Below, in pieces: positions 1-5,526 of a stretch of DNA of 17,742 nt (positions within the stretch are counted from its first letter, which is position 1; each line of letters opens with the position of its first letter). Location of the stretch: positions 16,377-34,118 of the forward strand of contig DXZV01000004.1 in the NCBI GenBank assembly GCA_019419485.1, written 5' to 3'. The DNA comes from Collinsella sp. (lineage in GTDB: Bacteria; Actinomycetota; Coriobacteriia; Coriobacteriales; Coriobacteriaceae). Under the pieces are notes generated by a model. The model had not been told where the DNA came from. It saw nothing but the letters and a program-made list of their open reading frames with translations, and ran no database searches. The position numbers and the translations under genes are program-made.

Positions 1-105
1 CTTGGGGCTTCCCCTGAAAACGTCCTCGATCATGAATTGCCCCGTCGTGCGCTTCGCGCGACGGGGCAATTCGATCTGCGGATTGTTTTCAGGGGAAGCC
101 CCAAG
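1..105. repeat. Nested long palindromic repeat, copy 1
   Basis: A two-storey hairpin. Perfect 21-bp outer arms lie at 1-21 and 85-105. A perfect 14-bp inner stem lies at 34-47 and 59-72 and closes on a CTT-type loop. Between the storeys are unpaired asymmetric segments, left CGTCCTCGATCAT and right GATCTGCGGATT. The element is clearly related to 7674-7800, but that copy is in the opposite orientation. No T-tract follows, so a simple terminator is unlikely. The outer arm starts at base 1 of the window, so the element may extend further left. It could be a REP/BIME-like or MITE-like dispersed element. Confidence 0.85.
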
Positions 106-181
106 GGGACCTGCGCAGCCTCGACAGGATAATCGCATTCGCTGATTTAATCTTGTGCTCCAACGGAGCCACAGACGAGAG

Positions 182-219
182 GCCTTCGCGCTGCGGAATA
201 ATTTTGAGGGGAACACCCC
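182..219 (+). repeat. Decayed half-copy of the nested palindromic repeat
   Basis: This stretch reads like the right half of the copy at 1-105. It contains TTCG, two bases, CTGCGGA, then an A/T run with TTTT, then AGGGGAA and CCCC. The order of blocks is the same as at 71-103, but no matching left half is seen upstream, so it cannot fold as the intact element does. An even weaker echo (CTGAGGATGTCTACAGGGA) follows at 242-260. Nothing else recognisable is seen in 106-310; a 62-residue open frame there shows no coding features. Confidence 0.5.
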
Positions 220-310
220 GACCATCCCTGCGTTTACCTTGCTGAGGATGTCTACAGGGACCCACGCTTTGAAGGGGCGCCGGGCAGATAGAAGCTTTTT
301 AGGTTACATA

Positions 311-335
311 ATAAACTGTTTATCTATGCTACTAT
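311..335 (+). promoter_or_regulatory. Candidate promoter with overlapping dyad for the secreted protein gene
   Basis: An extended -10 element, TG at 327-328 followed by TACTAT at 330-335, lies in an A+T-rich patch 34 bp upstream of the GTG start at 369. Just upstream is a perfect small dyad, ATAAAC-T-GTTTAT (311-323), placed where the -35 region would be. It may be an operator. No good -35 hexamer is visible, which fits an extended -10 promoter. The assignment is by inspection only. Confidence 0.4.
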
Positions 336-368
336 TTAACTAGGCATCGCAGTATGGAGGTGGTCAAA

Positions 369-884
369 GTGTTACGCACACTCAAAGCTTCGTTTTTCCT
401 CTCGATACTTTTGATATTACCGATATGTTTCTCGTTTAGCCCTTCGACTGCTTATGCTGCAGAAAGCGATGCTGTCGCAATTTCTGGCGCAACCCAAGAT
501 TTTGATTTAACGAAAGGTCCCGAGCAGTCTCATCAAATCAAGCTTAAGGATGGGACCGTTGCAGTAATAGGAATTAAAAAAACCAATGAACCCAGCCTGA
601 TATGGGACAGTTACTACAACAACGCATCTGGAACTTGGACTATCTATTACAACAGTCCTTTTATTTATCGCGAATTCAAGATCAAGATAGCGAACTCGCT
701 CATTACCAGCGCTTGGGGACAAAACTATACGACTATCGGCTGTACGGTAACTAACGAGTCCTTTATATGGAACTCGAAACAGGCGACATATCGACTCAAC
801 TATGAATCGATGGGGATGACGTCCGGTATCGCCGTGTTGCAAGCGACCATGGAAGGCAGCACGCTCCACACCTATGCAAACTAG
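369..884 (+). CDS. Small secreted protein, possibly DUF5626-like
   Basis: Predicted exported protein of 171 residues, function unknown. The start is taken as GTG 369, because GGAGG (356-360) sits 8 nt before it; the ATG at 354 has no ribosome binding site and overlaps that one. The protein then begins MLRTLKASF, followed by a hydrophobic run (about residues 9-25) and an AYA-A signal-peptidase-like site near residue 30. The mature part is rich in Tyr, Trp, Asn and Thr and probably beta-structured (GTWTIYYN, SAWGQNYTTIGCTV). Its rhythm recalls the DUF5626 family of Gram-positive secreted proteins, but I recognise this only weakly. A 34-codon membrane-peptide gene follows after 24 bp, then a terminator, suggesting a two-gene unit. 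Base composition is more A+T-rich than the core genes to the right, consistent with acquisition. It could be a bacteriocin-like or surface factor; there is no direct evidence. Confidence 0.7.
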   Translation: MLRTLKASFFLSILLILPICFSFSPSTAYAAESDAVAISGATQDFDLTKGPEQSHQIKLKDGTVAVIGIKKTNEPSLIWDSYYNNASGTWTIYYNSPFIYREFKIKIANSLITSAWGQNYTTIGCTVTNESFIWNSKQATYRLNYESMGMTSGIAVLQATMEGSTLHTYAN

Positions 885-908
885 ACTCACATCAATTGAG
901 GAAGTTCA

Positions 909-1013
909 ATGATCCCAATTCCTGCACGCTCAGACATTATGATCGCTCTCGTTTGGATTCTCGTCGGAGTGCTTATTTGGCGTATCTGCAAATGGGTTAA
1001 AAACAAGAAATAG
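909..1013 (+). CDS. 34-residue single-pass membrane peptide
   Basis: A short frame with good translation signals: GAGG at 898-901, 7 nt before ATG 909, and TAG at 1011-1013. The product begins MIPIPARSD, has a hydrophobic segment at about residues 10-26 (IMIALVWILVGVLIW) and a basic tail ending KWVKNKK. That layout suggests N-out/C-in insertion into the membrane. It starts 24 bp after the secreted protein gene and is followed by a terminator at 1048, so the two are probably co-transcribed. Possible roles are an immunity or partner peptide for the exported protein, or a small membrane-active peptide. No homology is recognised. The ribosome binding site, the clean hydrophobic core and the position between a gene and its terminator are the reasons for calling it real. 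Confidence 0.6.
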   Translation: MIPIPARSDIMIALVWILVGVLIWRICKWVKNKK

Positions 1014-1047
1014 TTGATAAAACGTATATGCCATTTATGCGATGCTT

Positions 1048-1075
1048 GGGGCCGTTAAATCGGCCCCTATTTCTA
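1048..1075 (+). terminator. Rho-independent terminator of the secreted-protein unit
   Basis: The stem GGGGCCG (1048-1054) pairs with CGGCCCC (1061-1067) around a TTAAAT loop, followed by TATTTCTAT. It lies 34 bp after the stop of the small membrane peptide and ends the plus-strand unit before the convergent antitoxin gene. Confidence 0.7.
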
Positions 1076-1113
1076 TAGCTTTTCAAGCAGCAGTCACCCA
1101 TTTGGAAGTCGCA

Positions 1114-1158
1114 ATGCCATTCATACGATTTCGGCCCTTTAAGCCGCTATCTATTGGT
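1114..1158 (+). repeat. Degenerate duplicate of the terminator segment
   Basis: The stretch ATGCCATTCATACGATTTC, GGCCCTTTAA, GCCGCTATCTATT parallels ATGCCATTTATGCGATGC, GGGGCCGTTAAAT, CGGCCCCTATTTCTAT at 1028-1075 block by block, about 86 bp further on. The stem no longer pairs well. This looks like an old tandem duplication of the terminator region. Nothing else is seen between 1076 and the antitoxin stop at 1216. Confidence 0.35.
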
Positions 1159-1215
1159 AGGGACTCTTGCTGGTAAGGAGCGCTTACTAGATACAAACCT
1201 TGGCAATATATTGGT

Positions 1216-1914
1216 TTAGGCGGCGCTGGTTTCTTTGTATTCGAAGACTGGCTCTAGGAGATCTTCGATGTTGCAGTGGAGGGCTTTTGCTATGGCTCTT
1301 ACGCTTGTTACCGAAGCTTCATTGATGTTTCTCTGGCGCTGCTCGTACATTTGGATTGAGCGGAGTGACACACCCGATTCGTATGCCAGGTCTTGTTGGG
1401 TTTTCTTGAGCCTCTTTCTTGCTAGCGCCAGTTTGGTTTGGCGAGACGTTTTCTTCGCCATGTCGCAAACAAGACGCGCCACGCGCTCTTCCGAGGCTTC
1501 ATGCCAGGGGTAATACATGCCGCAGAGCTCATCAAAGGGAACAACATGCAACAGGTCTTCGAACGACTCTCCTAGACGCCACTGCAGGTATGCCAATATC
1601 CAGCCTGCCCAGTATTCCGGCGTCTTCTCAAATCGATAGGCACGATCAGGCATCGACCCCGATTGATAGCCAGACCTTTCAGCAATGAGCGCAAACAACT
1701 CCACGCCCGATTTTCCCGATACTACCCATGCGTTGCCACGCTCAAACTCGCGGGCTACGCCGCTCAGGCAAAAGAGTTCAGCGACTTCTGATCCTTCTGC
1801 TCCATAATCGTTCACGGCATAGTCGAAGCAGTCGCCGAGGTTGTTCATTGCGTCCTCAAGATAATAGACGGGATATGTTCTACTCGGCCCACAATCCGTT
1901 AACACTTGGATCAT
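1216..1914 (-). CDS. Antitoxin-type regulator, DUF3791-like N-terminus plus XRE helix-turn-helix
   Basis: Likely antitoxin and autorepressor, 232 residues. Residues about 20-85 (NNLGDCFDYAVNDYGAEG, VAELFCLSGVAREF) resemble the DUF3791 helical domain. A middle region (EYWAGWILAYLQW, then MYYPWHEASEE) is typical of antitoxin-like proteins paired with DUF3990 in Firmicutes. Residues about 160-222 form an XRE/Cro-type HTH (LARKRLKKTQQDLAYESGVS, then LRSIQMYEQ). ATG 1914 lies inside the upstream toxin gene, a 35-bp overlap, with GGGAGGG about 9 nt before it, so translation is probably coupled. The HTH makes it the natural ligand of the double dyad at 2582-2628. Toxin-first order with a DNA-binding antitoxin second is seen in several type II systems. 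The family assignments are from recall of sequence style and need a profile search. Confidence 0.7.
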   Translation of the reverse strand: MIQVLTDCGPSRTYPVYYLEDAMNNLGDCFDYAVNDYGAEGSEVAELFCLSGVAREFERGNAWVVSGKSGVELFALIAERSGYQSGSMPDRAYRFEKTPEYWAGWILAYLQWRLGESFEDLLHVVPFDELCGMYYPWHEASEERVARLVCDMAKKTSRQTKLALARKRLKKTQQDLAYESGVSLRSIQMYEQRQRNINEASVTSVRAIAKALHCNIEDLLEPVFEYKETSAA

Positions 1915-2563
1915 CTAAATCAACCCTCCCTGCCATTAAATCCCTAATGTAGACGCCCTCAGCGTCGAATCCATTTACTGTGTCCAAGTACTTGCATCGC
2001 GCGTTCTGCTCTCGCTTAAAACGCTTGGGATAGTATTCGGAGCCGGTTGCCTGCTTCCAATCGCAAAATGTAATTGCCGAAAACGCACTCTCGCTCATGA
2101 GCGCATATTGGATACCCAAATCTCCTAAACGCATAATGCGCTGCAGCTGCCTGAGCGAAATCATGCCGCTGACAAACTGTCTTGCGAACGAAAAATATGA
2201 GTCGTCAGCACGATAGCCCCGGATGATGTCATATGAAGAAATGTCAATCAGATAGTTATCGAGTAAATAACGAAGCCCTTCGCGCGCCAACGGCGTCGAG
2301 ACATTGAATTCCCTGTTGTCGGCCAAAATCGCAAGCCAGTTGAGAATTGAATAATCGCCGGACTCCAAATCCAAAACTGAAAGGCCATCCGCATTGAGTT
2401 CGTATCGATTCGCAATGCCATCGGCCTCGGTCCGGCATGCCCATTCCATCGCCATTTCCTCATGTGGCGTGCAATAAAACCCACGACCATAGTCATTGAA
2501 TTGTCTGCATTTATCCAACGACGGATGCTCGACAACAACCTCCGACCCGTGCCAAAGCTCCAT
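1880..2563 (-). CDS. DUF3990-type ADP-ribosyltransferase-like toxin
   Basis: Probable toxin of 227 residues. It starts MELWHGSEVV and continues NDYGRGFYCTPHEEMAMEWA. The LxHGS and (D/Y)xGxGFYxT signatures are those of DUF3990 proteins, placed in the ADP-ribosyltransferase fold clan. His5 and Tyr30 would be the first two residues of an H-Y-[E/Q] triad. The third is probably Glu in the C-terminal IQYALMSES segment, which I cannot place with certainty. ATG 2563 is chosen because GGAGG (2569-2573) sits 5 nt before it; an upstream TTG (2581) in frame has no such site. The gene overlaps the antitoxin gene by 35 bp and lies 19 bp from a palindromic operator. Target and NAD dependence are unknown. 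Alternatively it could be an inactive ART-fold protein acting in phage defence. Confidence 0.7.
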   Translation of the reverse strand: MELWHGSEVVVEHPSLDKCRQFNDYGRGFYCTPHEEMAMEWACRTEADGIANRYELNADGLSVLDLESGDYSILNWLAILADNREFNVSTPLAREGLRYLLDNYLIDISSYDIIRGYRADDSYFSFARQFVSGMISLRQLQRIMRLGDLGIQYALMSESAFSAITFCDWKQATGSEYYPKRFKREQNARCKYLDTVNGFDAEGVYIRDLMAGRVDLDDPSVNGLWAE

Positions 2564-2581
2564 TGTGACCTCCAAATACAA

Positions 2582-2628
2582 ATATCACCCCAGTGATAGT
2601 GTACCAACAACTATCACTGGGGTGATAT
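2582..2628 (-). promoter_or_regulatory. Double-dyad operator/promoter of the toxin-antitoxin pair, possibly also a terminator
   Basis: Perfect 19-bp inverted arms (2582-2600 and 2610-2628) flank a 9-bp spacer, GTACCAACA. Each arm is itself a dyad, TATCAC-CCCA-GTGATA and TATCAC-TGGG-GTGATA, with centres 29 bp apart. This gives four TATCAC half-sites, as expected for cooperative binding by two XRE dimers. On the minus strand a candidate promoter fits inside it: TTGTTG (2605-2610), 17 bp, TGATAT (2582-2587). The same sequence as RNA forms a 19-bp stem followed by TTGTATTT, so it may also stop transcripts coming from engB. Confidence 0.8.
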
Positions 2629-2664
2629 AGATAGATGCAAACTATTGCCTGCCAAGAGCCTTTA

Positions 2665-3255
2665 CTAGAGGCAGGCCTCGGCGATGCGCTTTTTGAGTTC
2701 GTCGATGCCGGTACCGGTCTGGGAGCTTGTGATGATTACGTTCTCGGCCGGGACGTTGAGCTGCTTTTTGATGGCTGCTGCCTGGCGGGCCTGCTGGGTG
2801 CGGCTGAGCTTGTCGGCTTTGGTGAGGCAGACGATAAAGTTAAACTCATTGCCTTGCAGGTAGTCGATCATGTCATGATCGAGCTTGCTGGGGTCGTGAC
2901 GAATGTCAACCAGCGATACAACTAGGTTAAAGCTGCGCTCGGAGTCAAAGAAGTCGCCGATAAGCTCGGCCCAGCGATCGCGCTCAGCTTTGGAGCGACG
3001 GGCGAAACCGTAACCCGGCAGGTCGACAAAATGCACCTCATCGGCCTCAAAGAAGTTGATGTTGCTCGTTTTGCCCGGCGTACTCGAAACCTTGACCAGG
3101 TTCTTGCGGCCAAAGAGCTTGTTCATAATCGACGACTTGCCCACGTTGGAGCGGCCGACAAAGCTCACCTCGGGGCAGGTGGACTCGGGAATCTGCGAAA
3201 CCTTGCCGTAGCTGGCGACGAACTTGGCAAGCTGGTAGTTAATGGAATCGGCCAT
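2665..3255 (-). CDS. engB: Ribosome biogenesis GTPase EngB (YihA/YsxC)
   Basis: Essential GTPase of the TrmE-Era-EngA-EngB family, needed for late maturation of the large ribosomal subunit, cytoplasmic. The 196-residue length is normal. Motifs seen: G1 GRSNVGKSS (34-42), G2 region TPGKT (59-63), G3 DLPGYG (78-83), G4 TKAD (145-148) and a G5-like TSS near residue 174. ATG 3255 is preferred over the in-frame GTG at 3261, because AAGGAG lies 5 nt before the ATG and would overlap the GTG. The gene follows the nucleosidase gene by 38 bp on the same strand, so the two are probably co-transcribed. Downstream comes a weak hairpin (2648-2676) overlapping the stop, and then the toxin operator palindrome. 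Confidence 0.97.
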   Translation of the reverse strand: MADSINYQLAKFVASYGKVSQIPESTCPEVSFVGRSNVGKSSIMNKLFGRKNLVKVSSTPGKTSNINFFEADEVHFVDLPGYGFARRSKAERDRWAELIGDFFDSERSFNLVVSLVDIRHDPSKLDHDMIDYLQGNEFNFIVCLTKADKLSRTQQARQAAAIKKQLNVPAENVIITSSQTGTGIDELKKRIAEACL

Positions 3256-3293
3256 GGACACTCCTTGGTCGTAGGTTCTTACAAAAGAGCGCG

Positions 3294-4034
3294 CTATTGC
3301 GCAGCGGCAATGCGGCGGACGATATCGAGCGTAATGTCACTTGCGACACGCGCGTACTCGAACAGATCGAACTCGCGCTCGCAAATTGCATCGTACGCCT
3401 CGTCACAATTATCGCTGATAGCGCGTAACACCAGGCAATCGACACCATTTTTGGTTGCGACATGGGCAATTGCCGCGCCCTCCATGCCGACACAATCGGC
3501 ATGCGTCGCCTCGATAGCGTCGTTGCGCATGGCGGCGCCCGTCACAAAGCGGTTACCCGTGGCAATCGTGCCGACCAGGAACTGCTTTGCGCCCTCGTTC
3601 GAAGCGACTGCATTTGTCGAAGCGTCAACAAACCCACGCTCAGCAAGCACATCGGCGGCAATATCGACCAGCGCAGGCGTCGAGCCAAACTCCTCGAGCC
3701 CCGGTGCGGACTCGGCAATAAGCGCGGTATCGGTATCCAAATAGCGCAGGCGTTTACCAATGACCACGTCGTCGATATGGAGCTTGGGGTTCAAACCGCC
3801 CGCAATGCCCGAAAACACAACAGCCTGCGGAGCATACTTGCTAATGAGATGCTGTGTCGCAGCGGCGGCGTTCACCGTGCCCATGCCCGCCGTTGTGGCG
3901 ACAACTGTCAGGCCGTCGAGCCCACCGCTCACAACGGTCAAGCCTGCCTCCCGTGCCTCGCAAACGTTGCTCAGCTCTTCCTTAATCTGCATGATCTCTT
4001 TTTCGAGCGCACCGATAATCGCGATGGTAGCCAT
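3294..4034 (-). CDS. mtnN: 5'-methylthioadenosine/S-adenosylhomocysteine nucleosidase
   Basis: Hydrolyses MTA, SAH and 5'-deoxyadenosine, releasing adenine. It removes by-products of SAM use and feeds methionine salvage and the autoinducer-2 route; in a radical-SAM context it also clears 5'-deoxyadenosine. The protein has 246 residues. Seen: an N-terminal IIGALEKEI segment with Glu13 at the position of the family's acid residue, the glycine-rich SGIAGGL phosphorylase-like motif, GMEGAAIAHV and RAISDNCD, which carry the ribose-binding Glu and catalytic Asp. ATG 4034 is chosen with GGGGA 5 nt before it; an upstream in-frame TTG at 4046 is less likely. It precedes engB closely. Its gene lies 78 bp downstream of the serine hydrolase gene. 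Confidence 0.95.
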   Translation of the reverse strand: MATIAIIGALEKEIMQIKEELSNVCEAREAGLTVVSGGLDGLTVVATTAGMGTVNAAAATQHLISKYAPQAVVFSGIAGGLNPKLHIDDVVIGKRLRYLDTDTALIAESAPGLEEFGSTPALVDIAADVLAERGFVDASTNAVASNEGAKQFLVGTIATGNRFVTGAAMRNDAIEATHADCVGMEGAAIAHVATKNGVDCLVLRAISDNCDEAYDAICEREFDLFEYARVASDITLDIVRRIAAAQ

Positions 4035-4112
4035 ACCATTCCCCAAACCTATACGAAATTCTCAACCACGGTATGGTACCAGCATTTTGTTTGACCACGC
4101 CAAACGAACACG

Positions 4113-5231
4113 CTAAGCCAGTGCAGCGCGGGTATCATAGAGCGCCTTGGCGATGGCGGCCACGACTTCGCTCGAACGGTCACTCCATGGCATCGATGTC
4201 ATGATGCTCATAATGTAGGTGTCGCCGTCAACATCAATGAGGCCAGCATCGCACGTCGCATTGCAACCTGCCTCGCTGATCCAGCCGGCCTTGTTGCGCA
4301 CCAAGGCTTGGTCGTCCGCTATGCCGTCACGAATAAACGATTGGGTCGTAGAGGCCAGAAGACCCGACAGCCATTGCGACGTCTCGGTATCACGGCTCAA
4401 ATACTCGCTCATCTCGCGCCACAACTTGGCCGAGGTGCGCGGGCAATAGGTGGGAAAATCGCTCATCGGATCGAGTGCGGTATCGTAATCGATGCCAAGA
4501 CCGACAATCCAATCCTCGTAACCGACACGGTCAAACGCCGCGCGTAACGCAATAAACGAATCGTTGTCCGAATTAACGACCGCGGCCTCGATCAGGTCGC
4601 GCACCGTCTGCCAGCCCATGTTGTAGCCACCATAGGTGCCAAGAGAATCATCGAGTGAGACCTGGCCCGTCTCGACCAGTGACTCGCAGATGTAGAGTAC
4701 ATAGAGCGCCTTATAACTGCTCGCACCGTACACCTCGGCGTCCGCGTTATACGTCACGCCCTTGCCGCTCGACAGATCGTAAAACACCGCGCCCGCATCG
4801 CCCAATTCCTGGGCCTGATCAAGGGCATCTTGAAGCGCCGCGAGGCTCTCATCCTCCAGGGCGGGGATCTGGTCATCAACCAGTGAGAAGGTCTGCACGG
4901 TATCGCCTGAGGGAATATCGGTAAGGTCCGCCTTCGAAAGCCTCGTCTTGAAGCTCGCTGTCGACAGGGTTTGACTTGCAGTGACTTTAGATTCAGAGAC
5001 CTTTTTGTTTTGCGTCTGTACCGTTGACGCATCTGAATGTGCCATCCGCTCCGACGCGTAGGTTTTGGCGGTAATTCCGAGGATAATAACCGCCAACGTT
5101 AGCATCCCAATGGTGGCAATCTTCGTCACGCGGATGCGAGCGTCTGCAAGGCCACGCGAAGGCGTGCCCCTCGTCCCATATCTGCTGCCATGCTGCGGCA
5201 CATACTCGTCCCGCGATGCGCCCTTTCGCAC
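4113..5231 (-). CDS. Membrane-anchored serine hydrolase of class A beta-lactamase fold
   Basis: A 372-residue protein with a basic cytoplasmic N-tail (1-34), one membrane segment (about 35-58), a Ser/Thr-rich linker (about 60-110) and an extracellular penicillin-recognising domain. Motifs: SSYK with the nucleophile Ser171 and Lys174, SDN at 221-223, and K-A-G at 314-316 in place of the usual KTG/KSG. In the expected omega-loop region (about 240-262, GLGIDYDTALDPMSDFPT) I do not see the ExxLN motif that carries the deacylating Glu166 of class A beta-lactamases. True antibiotic hydrolysis is therefore doubtful, and a cell-wall role is more likely. Start GTG 5231 has AGGAG 5 nt before it. The gene runs towards mtnN and engB and is preceded by 295 bp of non-coding hairpin-rich sequence. 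Confidence 0.85.
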   Translation of the reverse strand: MRKGASRDEYVPQHGSRYGTRGTPSRGLADARIRVTKIATIGMLTLAVIILGITAKTYASERMAHSDASTVQTQNKKVSESKVTASQTLSTASFKTRLSKADLTDIPSGDTVQTFSLVDDQIPALEDESLAALQDALDQAQELGDAGAVFYDLSSGKGVTYNADAEVYGASSYKALYVLYICESLVETGQVSLDDSLGTYGGYNMGWQTVRDLIEAAVVNSDNDSFIALRAAFDRVGYEDWIVGLGIDYDTALDPMSDFPTYCPRTSAKLWREMSEYLSRDTETSQWLSGLLASTTQSFIRDGIADDQALVRNKAGWISEAGCNATCDAGLIDVDGDTYIMSIMTSMPWSDRSSEVVAAIAKALYDTRAALA

Positions 5232-5389
5232 GTGGTCTCCTGACTGCTACCGTTTATATACGAGCAGCATAATACCGAGCAGGCGTTTCTTTCCTAAGAT
5301 ATTCAGCGGCGTTTAAGGCGTCTTTAAAGAAACCACAGGCGTATTTATCCAAATGGCACAATTCTGTTGCGCATCTCTGCCCAAAACGC

Positions 5390-5456
5390 AGTTGCGGTGA
5401 AATAGTTCCTGTTTGGGCGGTATTAGCCGATAAACAAGAACTATTCCACCGCAACT
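5390..5456 (-). terminator. Long hairpin downstream of pflA, likely terminator
   Basis: Arms of 25 nt (5390-5414 and 5432-5456) enclose a 17-nt loop. The arms differ from perfect complementarity at two positions. On the minus-strand RNA both become G-U wobble pairs; on the plus strand they are mismatches. The minus strand continues GCGTTTTGGG, a short T-run. It lies about 70 bp after the pflA stop. It may be the pflA terminator or a transcribed structured RNA element. The remainder of 5232-5389 holds no gene or other signal I can support. Confidence 0.5.
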
Positions 5457-5483
5457 TGACGGGGCTCTTTAGCAATCAACTAG

Positions 5484-5524
5484 GTGCCCGGGGGCACTCA
5501 TTTAAATCTGTCCCCAATGAGTGC
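5484..5524. repeat. Overlapping small dyads immediately after pflA
   Basis: GTGCCC (5484-5489) faces GGGCAC (5492-5497), and GCACTCATT (5494-5502) faces AATGAGTGC (5516-5524) around a loop containing the motif CTGTCCCC. The two stems share bases and are mutually exclusive. The TGGGGACAG-type loop next to small dyads resembles REP sequences associated with tyrosine transposases (RAYT), but no such gene is present here. It could instead be part of the pflA 3' end, since it begins 3 bp after the stop. Confidence 0.4.
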
Positions 5525-5526
5525 TG

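Noticed and set aside
1..105. Rho-independent terminator
   Set aside because: No T-run follows on either strand and the two-storey fold is far larger than a terminator. A related element exists at 7674-7800.
155..343. 62-codon open frame left of the secreted protein gene
   Set aside because: It has no ribosome binding site, overlaps the decayed repeat, and its composition is unlike a protein. It is probably chance.
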